Below are positions 1 to 9,307 of a stretch of 64,000 nucleotides of DNA, piece after piece. The notes under the pieces were generated by a model. It searched no databases. It was not told the origin of the DNA and saw only the letters and a list, made by a program, of their open reading frames with translations. Source of the DNA: Planctomycetota bacterium (GTDB lineage Bacteria > Planctomycetota > Planctomycetia > Pirellulales > Pirellulaceae). Location of the stretch: assembly GCA_963204915.1 (NCBI GenBank), contig CAUJHS010000082.1, positions 1 to 64,000 of the forward strand. Reading direction: 5' to 3'. Numbering within the stretch: the stretch's first letter is position 1; each line of letters opens with the position of its first letter. Both the position numbers and the translations under genes were made by a program.

Positions 1-368
1 CCCCTGCGGCTGGGGCTCATCACCTGTGACCGAGAGCTTGAGACCTTCCCGTTGCCAGAAACGCCCCCTCGGTGCGGAAACCAGTGACACGACACTACGT
101 CTGGATCAAAGCTTCCATTCCCACGTCCAGCAATCCAACAAGCGACCTCGTGTCGCAATGAACGTGAAAGCTCATTGGTACGCCGAGCGAAACCCCACAA
201 CTGCGAGGAGTGGCCTGGCAGCACGAGTCGCCGAACCGGCGTCCGACGGGCTATGATACCAGGAAACTTGCTTTGGGCGTGGGTGAACAGCCCCGGGAGG
301 TTGGGCCGGGGAACGAAGTTTAAAGTGCAAGGGTCAAACGCTGGACGCACTGGGAGAAATTGGAATTC
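1..368. other. Upstream non-coding stretch
   Basis: No convincing gene. Short open frames here have arginine/serine-rich, low-complexity translations typical of chance frames. The last 20 bases hold a purine-rich GGGAG about 12 bases before the ATG at 369, a plausible ribosome binding site for the next gene. The 3' end of a gene beyond the left edge cannot be excluded. Confidence 0.4.
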
Positions 369-3119
369 ATGGTTTCGTATCGCAACCTTTTGGCCTCGTC
401 GTCAGTCTTTCGCATCTTGCTTCTGTTGTTCACCTGGCTGATCGCAGCGGATAGCCTGCGCGCCCAAACGACTACGGTCCAAGCGTACTCAGGTCGACCG
501 TTTGGCGCTGCACGCGTTTCGCTCAGCATCCCTGCTTCGGCGGGGGCGGTTGAACGGGACCAAATCTATCTCGCTGACCCAACCGGACGGGTGTTTTACC
601 CGGCGATTGGAGCGTCGCCGTTTGGAAAAAATCTGGGAAATCTGTTGGCGAATCGGCCCGTGCTCAGCTCTTTGGCGCGTGAACTTCCGAGCCAAGTGAC
701 CATTCACTTTCTATTTCGTGGCGACACGCCCTTTCGCCTCACGGTGTACGCCCCCACTCGCTATGACGTGGTCATCACGCCGCGTCCGCCGTTGCACGCT
801 GACCAGGCTCATCTGCGCGACTGGTGGCGTGAGTATTCACTTGCGGCGCGTGAACAAATGCAACAGGGCGATTATCCGCCGATCGTCGAAACTTACCTCC
901 TGAACACGTTGGACCGTCGTCTGGGTCTGGACGATCCTGCGTGGCGGACTGAGCCTCGCTCAAGTACACGACTGCAGGAGACTCTGGATCTGGTGTTGGG
1001 CGTCGAGGATTTGCGGCGCGATGTGATGATCGAAACGCTGCGCGAATCGCATCCCGCCGAACAAGCCTCGCTTCCCGTTCCTGACGATATTTGGTGGCCC
1101 GAAACTCCGGCACCGACTGCGCCTGAAGCGGTTGATATCGAACCCCTCGCGATGCGCATTCCCGAAGAGTGTTTCTATCTTCGGTTCGGCAATATTTCTG
1201 ATTTCATTTGGCTTCATTATTTGACCGAAGAGCACGGCGGCGCATTAAGTCGATTGATCGCGCTGCGCGGTTACGACACGCAAGCCACGCAGCGCGTGGA
1301 GCGTCGTCTGGCCGTGCGCTATTCCCTCCTGCTTGACCTGGTTGGCGAACACGTCGTTGATGACCTTGCGGTCTTTGGTCGAGATACGTATCTCCGGGAG
1401 GGACCTGCCTTGGGAGTGGTGATTAAAGCAAAGAATGGATTCCTCGTATCCACCGCGATCAATAACGAACGCCGCAATGCGTTGGAACGAGAGAAGGCGA
1501 ACGGCGCCACGAGCGATACCATCGAGATTGCTGGGCGAAAGGTTTCACTCATCTCGACGCCAGATCAGCGCTTGCGGTCGTTTTTCACGCGCGAAGGCGA
1601 CTATTACTTGCTTACAACCTCCCGTGCGTTGGTGGAGCGATTCTTCGCCGTGTCCGACGGCGCCGGGTCGCTCGGGGCCTCGCCTGATTTCCATTATGCC
1701 CGGTCTTTGCTGCCCACTAGCCGCAAGGATGCGATCTTTGCGTACTTCTCGCCGGCATTCTTCCGACAGCTGGTAAGCCCGCAGTATCAAATTGAGCTGC
1801 GGCGCCGGCTCAAGGCGGTCACGGATTTAGAACTGGTCGAAGTCGCCCGACTTTCGGCTGCGGCGGAAGGTCAACCGCATGCGACCGTTGAAGAACTGGT
1901 GCAAGGAGGCTTTCTTCCGTCGGGCTTTCGCCATCGAGCCGACGGCAGCCGTGTCGTAATCGAAGAGGATCGCGTGTACGACTCGCTCCGCGGGGCGCGG
2001 GGCAATTTCTTGCCGATTCCCGATACCCCCATGACCGGCGTAACGCCGAGCGAAGTGCAGCAGTATGCCGCGGCGGCTGAAATGTGGACTTACCAATGGA
2101 AACAAATGGACCCGTTAGCGATTGGAATTCAACGTGCGCCGCGCGACGACGCGGATGTGGAGCGCATTTCAATCGACGGATACGTTTCGCCGTTTCTCGA
2201 GGAAAAGTATGGATCGATCGTTTCGATGCTCGGACCGCCGCTTACTCAAACCCTAGCGCCCATCGAGAACTGCCTGATTTCGGCGGAACTATCGCTTCAG
2301 GGAGGTTCGGCAAGTCAAGGCGTTCCGCCGCACCTGATGTTTTTGGGTGTGCACGATGAGCCGCGCGTCAGCTTACAAGGATGGCCCGGTGTGATCAAAT
2401 CGGTAGCGTTTCTCCGTTCGATTCCTGGGTATCTGGGAGCGACTCCCAAACCAGGATTCGTCGACTTACTACCCTTGGGGCTTTCGCCTCCGCCCGATCG
2501 TCAAGGTTACTCTCAGTTGCCGCTCGGTGTTTGGCGCCGGCAGCTAGGCGATACTTCCGTACTTTCCTTTGATCCGCAGTTGCTTTCACGTGTTACGCCC
2601 CTCATTAAAACGGGAGACGGCGCACATCCCGCTCAGGCCCGCCTTCATGTTGAAGATTTGGTGAACGCGAAACACACAAGTTGGATTCGCGATTTCTTTC
2701 GGGAGCGCGCCGCGAAAGCGACGCAAGGCAATCTCCGTTTGCTTGAAGCGCTGACGCTCCAACTGCATGTGCCGCCTTCCGAGGCTTTAACGCGATGCCA
2801 ACAAGTGCTTGACTCGCAACTTGTATGCCCTCTGGGTGGCGAGTACGAACTAACTCAAGACCCAGCGGAACCGCCACGTTGGAGTACGACGGGGCTTCGT
2901 ACGCCTCCTACTGACTACCGAGCGCCGCTGGTCAGCTGGCTTCGCGGCGCCGAGGCGCGTCTGGCCAAGGTCGACGGGCAATTGACGCTTCACGCGGAAG
3001 TTGATCTCCAACGTAAGCCCGCCGCGCCCAAACTCAAGCTCAAGTTGCCCAATCTGCCGTTTTTTGGCGGACCAACGAACGCCGCGCCGTCAAAGGAGAA
3101 CTCCGAACCGCCGAAATGA
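369..3119 (+). CDS. Large exported protein of unknown function
   Basis: A 916-residue protein that I do not recognise. It begins with a signal peptide: a short polar start, a hydrophobic core around residues 14-27 (RILLLLFTWLIAAD) and a likely cleavage after LRA at about residue 33. The rest is soluble-looking, without further membrane segments, and ends in a lysine/proline-rich tail. The interior has alternating charged and hydrophobic blocks, including a passage around residues 400-430 (FFTREGDYYLLTTS) reminiscent of DUF3352-type exported proteins, but this resemblance is weak. The ATG at 369 is preferred over an in-frame TTG at 360 because a GGGAG lies upstream and the signal peptide starts cleanly there. 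It stands alone, with 231 bp before the next gene. Export is well supported; function is unknown. Confidence 0.85.
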   Translation: MVSYRNLLASSSVFRILLLLFTWLIAADSLRAQTTTVQAYSGRPFGAARVSLSIPASAGAVERDQIYLADPTGRVFYPAIGASPFGKNLGNLLANRPVLSSLARELPSQVTIHFLFRGDTPFRLTVYAPTRYDVVITPRPPLHADQAHLRDWWREYSLAAREQMQQGDYPPIVETYLLNTLDRRLGLDDPAWRTEPRSSTRLQETLDLVLGVEDLRRDVMIETLRESHPAEQASLPVPDDIWWPETPAPTAPEAVDIEPLAMRIPEECFYLRFGNISDFIWLHYLTEEHGGALSRLIALRGYDTQATQRVERRLAVRYSLLLDLVGEHVVDDLAVFGRDTYLREGPALGVVIKAKNGFLVSTAINNERRNALEREKANGATSDTIEIAGRKVSLISTPDQRLRSFFTREGDYYLLTTSRALVERFFAVSDGAGSLGASPDFHYARSLLPTSRKDAIFAYFSPAFFRQLVSPQYQIELRRRLKAVTDLELVEVARLSAAAEGQPHATVEELVQGGFLPSGFRHRADGSRVVIEEDRVYDSLRGARGNFLPIPDTPMTGVTPSEVQQYAAAAEMWTYQWKQMDPLAIGIQRAPRDDADVERISIDGYVSPFLEEKYGSIVSMLGPPLTQTLAPIENCLISAELSLQGGSASQGVPPHLMFLGVHDEPRVSLQGWPGVIKSVAFLRSIPGYLGATPKPGFVDLLPLGLSPPPDRQGYSQLPLGVWRRQLGDTSVLSFDPQLLSRVTPLIKTGDGAHPAQARLHVEDLVNAKHTSWIRDFFRERAAKATQGNLRLLEALTLQLHVPPSEALTRCQQVLDSQLVCPLGGEYELTQDPAEPPRWSTTGLRTPPTDYRAPLVSWLRGAEARLAKVDGQLTLHAEVDLQRKPAAPKLKLKLPNLPFFGGPTNAAPSKENSEPPK

Positions 3120-3350
3120 TGGAGATGCCGGCTCGAACAATGCACACCCGCGGGAACGATCACGTGGCGTCGGTCGTGCAGCTTTGATTTTTTTCGTCGT
3201 TTTACCCAAACTATCAGGTTGTCGTGGGAATTCGGCGGCAAAAGCAGCACGGTCGGTATATTCGTTCAACTTTGCCCCCCTGGTTGCGCCGAATGAATAG
3301 AACGAGAGACGAAACGTACTTACCTTTTGTCGCCGGGGGGCGAACAAGCC

Positions 3351-6300
3351 ATGACACGCTGTTCGACGCGAGAGCTCAGCGTCTGCCGCTGGGTTGTGCG
3401 CAGCTCTATGCTGGGCGCGGCGGTTCTCGCCGCTTGCGGGGCACTGTTTTTTGGGGCGTCCGCTCACGCTCAAGAACCGCAGTGGATCTGGGCGCGTGAA
3501 CATCGCGCTGGCGCCGTGCCGCCCACGATGTGCCATTTCCGCAAAGTGTTTCAAACTTCGGCGCCGGAACAGGTTGTAATGACCATCGCCGCCGATGATC
3601 AATACGACTTGTTTGTGAACGGTCACGCGGTCAAATCGGGGGCTGCTTCGCGCCAGCAAGAGCGCCTCGACGTATCGCGTTACATTAAGCAAGGCACGAA
3701 CGTAATCGCGGTGCGCGTGTCCAATCGCAACGGCAACACGGCGGGACTCGCCGCGCAGTTGACGGTAAGGGACAAGGGCGCCACTCGATCGATCGTTTCG
3801 GATCAGTCCTGGAAGTATAATCTCCGGCCATTTCCGTTGTGGAACTCGCCGCTCTACAACGATCGTGGCTGGAAGACGGCGCAAACCATGGGGGCGTTGA
3901 AGGCCGCCGAGCCAACGCCAGCGATAGCCTCGCAGGTCGCGGACAAGCCAACCCCCACGCGCACCTCGTCCGTACCGCAGCCCACGCCCGCGGCTTCGCC
4001 CGTCAATGACGACGCTCCCGTACGGGCCCAATCCATTGCGGCAAAGAAGGTTTCTACGCCGGCTGCGACCAACGCGGCGCGCGAGCAAAGCCATGAGCGT
4101 TTCACCCTTCCCGAAGATTTTCAACTTTCGGAAATTCTAGATTCAAAGACGGCTGGCTCATTGATTGCGCTGACATTCAATGAATTTGGCCATTTGGTTG
4201 TCTCGCGCGAAACCGAGGGTTTGTTCCTGGTTTTTGATAAGGACAACGACGGCAAATTTGAAACCGTGCGTCCGTACTGCGACAAGGTGAAGAATTGCCA
4301 AGGCTTGCTTTGTTTGAATGGCGAGGTGTTCGCAACGGGCGATGGCCCCGAAGGCGCGGCGTTGTATCGTCTTTCGGACAATAACGAAGATGGAACCTTG
4401 GAAACGGTCCAGGCCGTTCTTAAGTTTCGCGGTGAGATGGGTGAACACGGCCCTCATGGCTTAGTGCTGGGGCCGGACGGAATGTTATACGTGATCGTGG
4501 GGAATCACTCGGCGCCGGTCAAAGAATACGAGGCGAAAAGCCCGCATCGAAATTTCTACGAAGGAGATTTGGTTGGTCCGCGGTACGAAGATCCAGGTGG
4601 ACACGCCAACGGCGTCAAAGCGCCGGGCGGCGTGGTGATCCGCACCGATATCGCCGGAAAACACGTTTCACTCGTGGCGGGTGGTCTTCGTAACCCTTAC
4701 GATTTGGCGTTCAATCGTGAAGGCGAACTGTTCGTCCATGACTCGGACATGGAAGCCGACTTGGAAACGACATGGTACCGACCTACGCGGCTTTACCACA
4801 TCACGCCGGGAGGCGAATTCGGTTGGCGCAGCGGCTGGGCCAAGTGGCCCGACTACTACGTCGATAACCTTCCTGCCGTCGCTGACACGGGACGCGGTTC
4901 GCCGACGGGGGCCGTAGTTTACAATCACCACACGTTCCCGGCGCGTTACCACAACGCCGTGTTTCTGGCCGACTGGTCCGAAGGGCGGATCCTTGTTGCA
5001 ACGCTGTCTCGAAATGGGGCGTCCTACAAATCGACGGTTGAGAATTTTGTCGAAGGCCGACCGTTAAACGTCACGGACCTTGAGGTCGGTCCCGATGGAA
5101 ATCTCTATTTCTGCACGGGGGGGCGCGGTACCGAGGGCGGCATTTATCGCGTCGCCTGGAAAGGAAAAATTCCGCCGAACGTTCAGAACCTTGGCGAAGG
5201 TATCGAAGCGGTGATTCGCCAGCCGCAATTCCATGCCGCCTGGAGTCGGCAGGAAGTCGCGCGGCGCAGGCGAGAAATGGGAGACCAGTGGGATCGCCTC
5301 GTCAAAGGTGTGGCCCGCAGCAAGTCCAATCCTTGGCAATACCGACTACGGGCGTTGGACCTGATGACGTTATATGGACCCCGCGCTGACGCCGCGTTTC
5401 TTATTACGTTATCGAAAGACGCTGACGCGGAAATCCGCGCCAAGGCCGCCGAAATGTTGGCGCTGCACGATCAAAACGACGCTAAACAACGTCTGGAGGA
5501 CCTCCTGACCGACGAGAACGCACGCGTCCGTCGCAAAGCAGCCGAGTCGCTCACCGCGTTACAACACCCGGTGTCCTTTGAAGCATTAGAACCGATGCTC
5601 GCCTCGGAGGATCGTCGCGAGGCGTGGGCCGCGCGGCGCCTTTTGGAGCATACCGATCCCGCGACTTACCGTGTTCAACTCGCCGACACCGAAAACCCGC
5701 GTCTGTTTATCCAAGGCGCGACCGCGTTGCTCGTAGCGCATCCCTCCAAAGAAAACGCTGAGGAGGTCATTCGGACCACCCTTCGCTTCCTTGAGGGATA
5801 CGTAAGCGACCCAGATTTTATTGATCTGTTGCGTGTTACGCAGCTTGCATTAATTCGCGGTGGATTCTCTGCGGCCGACGCCCCGGACGTGCGGCAAGCT
5901 CTCGAGCGAGAATTCCCGGCGAATCACGCCATTATGAACCGCGAGCTGATTCGGTTATTGGCGTACTTGGATGCTGCGACAATTCTCGACCGTTACTTGG
6001 CGTACTTGCGTTCCGACGCCGAGCAAGTCGACAAACTCCACGTTGCGTTTCACCTACGATTTATTAAGTCAGGCTGGTCGCAAGAACAACGCATGGAGTT
6101 GGTGAAATTTTTTGAGAACGCCGTTTCGTTGAAAGGCGGTAACAGCTACGAACGATACGTACAAAATATCGCCGGGGACTTCGCCCGGGGCTTTGACGTT
6201 GATGACAGCCTCGCGCTCTTGGCTCAGGGCGACCAATATCCGACGTCGGCCGTGGGCGCACTGTACAACGTTCCAGAAAAGCTGGATGATGCGACTCGAT

Positions 6301-7316
6301 CTCTGCTAATCGACTTGGACGAGCGACTCGCGGTGCGGGAAGGCGCCTCAGTCGATCGCCTTAAAATTGGCCTGGTTGCGGTCTTGGCGCGCAGCGGCGA
6401 CGCCGATTCGATGGCGCATCTGCGCGATGTTTGGGATCGCGATCCCGAGCGAAGGTCGATGATCGCCATGGGCTTGGCTCAACAACCCGGCGGCGCCAAT
6501 TGGGAATATCTCTTGCGGAGTCTGCCCATCTTGGACGGCGATCCAGCCCGCGTTGTTCTGACCATGCTGCGCGATGTGCCGTATGGACCAAGCGATCCGG
6601 AACACTACCGCCAAGCGATCTTGTGCGGCCTGCGTTTAGGCGAATCCGGTTCGACCGAAGCGCTCGCGTTGTTGGAGTACTGGACGAGCGGAGCCATAAA
6701 ACTGGAGGGCGCGACGACGGACGAGTCGCTCCAAGCCTGGCAAACCTGGTTTGAAGAAAACTATCCCGATCATCCGCCGGCCGAACTACCAACCAGTTCG
6801 CCGGATAGCAAACATCAATTACAAGATCTTCTGGAATTCATCAACAAGGAAGGACTTGAAGAAGCGAGCGCTGCGCGGGGCGAGTTGGTTTTCACGAAAG
6901 CGCAATGCGTCAAATGCCACCGTAGCGGCAACGTGGGCGCGAGCGCCGGTCCCGATCTCACGTCGATTGGCAAACGCTTCACCAAGCGTGAGATTCTGGA
7001 GTCGATCTTGTTTCCGTCGCATGTCATATCGGATCAATATGCGACCAAGTCGATTGTCACCACAGGCGGACGCACCTTTACGGGTATGGTTGGCGTGGGC
7101 GGCTCCGATGAAGTGACCATACTTCAAGAGGACGGCCGCACCGTGACCGTCGCCAAGGACCAGGTTGACGAAATTCATGCGGTGAAGAAGTCGGCGATGC
7201 CCGAAGGGTTGATGAACGAGTTGGAACAACAAGAAGTTGCTGACCTCATCGAGTTTCTCATTAAAGCGCCGGCGACATCAATCGCCAGTCCAGCAAGTCC
7301 GACGACCGTGCGCTAG
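3351..7316 (+). CDS. PVC-type membrane-bound dehydrogenase with HEAT repeats and cytochrome c domain
   Basis: A 1321-residue exported protein. Domains in order: signal peptide (hydrophobic stretch about residues 18-38, cleavage near AHA-QE); a small beta-sandwich, roughly 40-165, with WIWA and a DDQYDLFVNGH passage typical of planctomycete carbohydrate-recognition-like modules; a low-complexity Pro/Thr linker; a beta-propeller of the PQQ-dependent sugar dehydrogenase/sorbosone dehydrogenase type, about 240-600 (HGPHGLVLGPDG, GGLRNPYDLAFN, NLYFCTGGRG); an alpha-helical HEAT-like region, about 620-1120; and a C-terminal heme c domain with C1186-V-K-C-H1190. This is the classic planctomycete 'PVC-type heme-binding CxxCH protein', thought to oxidise sugars or alcohols in the periplasm. 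The exact substrate is unknown. The ATG at 3351 is chosen over a TTG at 3327. A strong terminator follows at 7343. Confidence 0.93.
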   Translation: MTRCSTRELSVCRWVVRSSMLGAAVLAACGALFFGASAHAQEPQWIWAREHRAGAVPPTMCHFRKVFQTSAPEQVVMTIAADDQYDLFVNGHAVKSGAASRQQERLDVSRYIKQGTNVIAVRVSNRNGNTAGLAAQLTVRDKGATRSIVSDQSWKYNLRPFPLWNSPLYNDRGWKTAQTMGALKAAEPTPAIASQVADKPTPTRTSSVPQPTPAASPVNDDAPVRAQSIAAKKVSTPAATNAAREQSHERFTLPEDFQLSEILDSKTAGSLIALTFNEFGHLVVSRETEGLFLVFDKDNDGKFETVRPYCDKVKNCQGLLCLNGEVFATGDGPEGAALYRLSDNNEDGTLETVQAVLKFRGEMGEHGPHGLVLGPDGMLYVIVGNHSAPVKEYEAKSPHRNFYEGDLVGPRYEDPGGHANGVKAPGGVVIRTDIAGKHVSLVAGGLRNPYDLAFNREGELFVHDSDMEADLETTWYRPTRLYHITPGGEFGWRSGWAKWPDYYVDNLPAVADTGRGSPTGAVVYNHHTFPARYHNAVFLADWSEGRILVATLSRNGASYKSTVENFVEGRPLNVTDLEVGPDGNLYFCTGGRGTEGGIYRVAWKGKIPPNVQNLGEGIEAVIRQPQFHAAWSRQEVARRRREMGDQWDRLVKGVARSKSNPWQYRLRALDLMTLYGPRADAAFLITLSKDADAEIRAKAAEMLALHDQNDAKQRLEDLLTDENARVRRKAAESLTALQHPVSFEALEPMLASEDRREAWAARRLLEHTDPATYRVQLADTENPRLFIQGATALLVAHPSKENAEEVIRTTLRFLEGYVSDPDFIDLLRVTQLALIRGGFSAADAPDVRQALEREFPANHAIMNRELIRLLAYLDAATILDRYLAYLRSDAEQVDKLHVAFHLRFIKSGWSQEQRMELVKFFENAVSLKGGNSYERYVQNIAGDFARGFDVDDSLALLAQGDQYPTSAVGALYNVPEKLDDATRSLLIDLDERLAVREGASVDRLKIGLVAVLARSGDADSMAHLRDVWDRDPERRSMIAMGLAQQPGGANWEYLLRSLPILDGDPARVVLTMLRDVPYGPSDPEHYRQAILCGLRLGESGSTEALALLEYWTSGAIKLEGATTDESLQAWQTWFEENYPDHPPAELPTSSPDSKHQLQDLLEFINKEGLEEASAARGELVFTKAQCVKCHRSGNVGASAGPDLTSIGKRFTKREILESILFPSHVISDQYATKSIVTTGGRTFTGMVGVGGSDEVTILQEDGRTVTVAKDQVDEIHAVKKSAMPEGLMNELEQQEVADLIEFLIKAPATSIASPASPTTVR

Positions 7317-7342
7317 AATACGCCTTTACCGACGAACAAAGG

Positions 7343-7376
7343 GCCTGCCTTCCACCCGAGAAGGCAGGCTTTTTTC
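7343..7376 (+). terminator. Rho-independent terminator
   Basis: A perfect 10-bp inverted repeat (GCCTGCCTTC / GAAGGCAGGC, 7343-7352 and 7360-7369) with a 7-base loop, followed directly by six T. It ends the dehydrogenase gene and separates it from the convergent thioesterase gene. Confidence 0.95.
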
Positions 7377-7426
7377 TTTGCAATGGACCACCGAGGCGTT
7401 CCACTTCTTCTTGAGAACTGGCGAAG

Positions 7427-7828
7427 CTAAGACTCGTCGTCTTCCGCAAGTAACATCCAATCGGGCAGGCGCTGCAATTGGCCGTTGGGAGTTACGCACG
7501 CCAGAACCGATTCGCCCGTGACAAGCAGTTCATTGTTGCGAAACAAGTGGTATTCGTGCCAAACTCGCACGCCGTGCGCTCGTTTGGTGGTTGTCACAAG
7601 TCGCAGCAGATCGTCGTACACTGCTGCGCGGCGATACCGGCAATTGATTTCCGCGACGACAAGGAACGCCCCTTCCTCCTCCATGCGACGGTAACTGTAG
7701 CCCGATGCGCGGAGCAGCTCGACGCGGCCCATTTCAAAGTAGGTCAAATAATTGGCATGGTGGACTCGCCCTTGCGCGTCGGTCTCTTGGTAGCGAACTC
7801 GGATCGTGATTTCGTGCTGACGAAGCAT
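7427..7828 (-). CDS. Acyl-CoA thioesterase, YbgC/4-hydroxybenzoyl-CoA thioesterase family
   Basis: A 133-residue single hot-dog fold enzyme, the usual length for the family. The N-terminal motif RYQETDAQGRVHHANYL carries the expected catalytic aspartate (D19 in TDAQG) and the H/N/Y residues that follow (VHHANY), as in YbgC and FadM. Such enzymes hydrolyse acyl-CoA thioesters; YbgC homologues are often linked to envelope maintenance, but here there are no tol-pal neighbours, so the substrate is open. It is transcribed away from the ACT-domain gene, with about 130 bp between the two starts. Confidence 0.92.
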   Translation of the reverse strand: MLRQHEITIRVRYQETDAQGRVHHANYLTYFEMGRVELLRASGYSYRRMEEEGAFLVVAEINCRYRRAAVYDDLLRLVTTTKRAHGVRVWHEYHLFRNNELLVTGESVLACVTPNGQLQRLPDWMLLAEDDES

Positions 7829-7958
7829 GGTAAGTTGACCGAACTAGGTGTATTCTTTATAGTTACGTTCAAGCGGCAAGTCTTGAAACTCCCGGATTCA
7901 ACATCGGTCTGGGCTTGCTATCTGTGCCCAATCCTTTCTCTTGGGGTCGATTGCCATC

Positions 7959-8450
7959 ATGAGCACCGGGGAGAACGCCGGAACGGATTACGCCACCATG
8001 CGCGGCCGCGACTATCCGGCGATCCGACAGTTTACCGTGTTTCTTGAAAACCGTGTGGGCCAACTGCTCGAGGTTGTACGCCGTTTTGAAGGAAGTCGAG
8101 TTCGCATTGTGGCGTTGTCGATCGTCGATTCGACCGAATGCGCCGTAGTTCGCTTTTTGCTGAGCCACCCGGAACAAGGTCGCGAAATCCTTGAACGGGC
8201 CGGCTTGGCGATGATCGAAAGTGATTTGATCGGCGTCGAGCTGCCCGAGGGAATGCAGCCCTTGCTGCAAGTTTGCACGGCGCTCTTACAGGCTGAAATC
8301 AATATCGTTCAGGCCTACCCGTTGATCGTTCGGCCCCATGGCCGGCCCGCGGTTGCGCTCATGGTTGATAATATCGAACAAGCCCAAGAAACCTTAGCCG
8401 ACCGCGGCTTTACGATGATTACGGAACACGACTTATCCGAGAACGAATGA
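7959..8450 (+). CDS. ACT-domain protein, probable small-molecule sensor
   Basis: A 163-residue protein made of two ACT-like regions. The first (about residues 20-85) opens with QFTVFLENRVGQLLEVVRRFEGSRVRIVALSIVD, matching the beta-alpha-beta start of ACT domains. The second (about 95-155) has LLQAEINIVQAYPLIVR and ends in a VALMVDNIEQAQETLADRGF helix. ACT domains bind amino acids; related stand-alone proteins in planctomycetes are often labelled acetolactate synthase small subunit-like, but no catalytic ilvB partner is present. ATG at 7959 is preferred over a TTG at 7941. It is followed after only 7 bp by a small gene, so the two are probably co-transcribed. Confidence 0.85.
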   Translation: MSTGENAGTDYATMRGRDYPAIRQFTVFLENRVGQLLEVVRRFEGSRVRIVALSIVDSTECAVVRFLLSHPEQGREILERAGLAMIESDLIGVELPEGMQPLLQVCTALLQAEINIVQAYPLIVRPHGRPAVALMVDNIEQAQETLADRGFTMITEHDLSENE

Positions 8451-8457
8451 ACTTGTC

Positions 8458-8871
8458 ATGATCGTCTACGTTGTTGTTGAGCGAAAGAATGGAAAGTCGC
8501 CTTCGGGTTGGTATGGACAAAGTGTGGGAGCGATGGGAACCGACTCGCTTGATCATTATTTGCATGGGGTTGCTGTGAAGCCTCTCAGCGAGTTGATGCA
8601 CGAAGATAAAGCCACGCTTGAACAGGCGATTGAAGTCGCGCAACCCGCCGACCGATTCGCTCTGGAGCGTCGGCTCGAAGTTCTGCGAGAACGACCGGAA
8701 TGGCACGATCCGCATGAGGGCCTGAAAACCATCAACGCCCTGACTGAGCGGCTACCGCACGATGAGCGGTATGACGGCGTGCATGCCGATCTCGCCACAT
8801 ACCAGGCCATTCTGAACGAGACTCAAGCCGAAGGAGACGAATTCCGGTTGAACATTCGCACCATGGAGTAG
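8458..8871 (+). CDS. Small conserved-looking protein of unknown function
   Basis: A 137-residue soluble protein that I do not recognise. It starts with a beta-strand (MIVYVVVERK), then GWYGQSVGAMG, followed by largely helical, acidic sequence (LEQAIEVAQPADRFALERRLEVLRERPEW) and no membrane segment or cysteine. The ATG lies 7 bp after the stop of the ACT-domain gene, with a purine-rich GAGAACGA just upstream, so translation is probably coupled. Codon use resembles the neighbours. A role linked to the ACT sensor is inferred only from position. Confidence 0.7.
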   Translation: MIVYVVVERKNGKSPSGWYGQSVGAMGTDSLDHYLHGVAVKPLSELMHEDKATLEQAIEVAQPADRFALERRLEVLRERPEWHDPHEGLKTINALTERLPHDERYDGVHADLATYQAILNETQAEGDEFRLNIRTME

Positions 8872-9307
8872 CGGGGCGCAAAAACGCATCACTGCTAGCA
8901 CTTCACGATGCTTGCACAAGATGCAGTCTAAATTGTTGCAAAATTCCACAAGATATGGGAAAGCCTTGCAATCTATTCGCGCCTCGGTAAACTCCCTCTC
9001 ACCTTGGTGAATGCCGTTGCTTCACCACCATTAATTTTTCGAGGAGGCTTTTCGATAGGGACATCGCTCCGACGTCGCGCCCAGGACGGCGCGCTTAAGT
9101 CGGAGAAGAACGGCGCTGCATTGTTTGACGTCATGGAGGACGCAACTCCCCTCTTGGGCGTTCGCCCTTTTTCCAATTGGCTATGCAGGGATGCGCGCAT
9201 CTGCCGTTTTTCTCGCGTCTTCAAGTCGCGGTCAATCCGACGCTCGGGCGGTTTATTGGCCTCCCGGCCGAACAGGCCGAACTACTCCATCTGAAAGGGA
9301 CCGTCAG
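8872..9307. other. 436-bp non-coding stretch with a series of hairpins
   Basis: No convincing gene. Reading on the + strand, hairpins follow each other: GGTGAA/TTCACC (9006-9011 with 9021-9026), CGAT/ATCG (9053-9056 with 9063-9066), a strong two-part stem (CTCCGAC 9067-9073 with GTCGGAG 9099-9105, enclosing CGCGCC 9076-9081 with GGCGCG 9088-9093), GGAG/CTCC (9135-9138 with 9146-9149), and GGGC/GCCC (9156-9159 with 9064-type partner at 9164-9167) followed by TTTTT at 9168-9172. The last resembles a short terminator. This could be an untranslated leader or a small RNA of about 170 nt; I cannot match it to a known family. Confidence 0.4.

Noticed and set aside
3090-4124. 344-codon frame on the minus strand
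   Set aside because: Arg/Gly-rich, no domain, antisense to the dehydrogenase gene, whose frame has clear domains.
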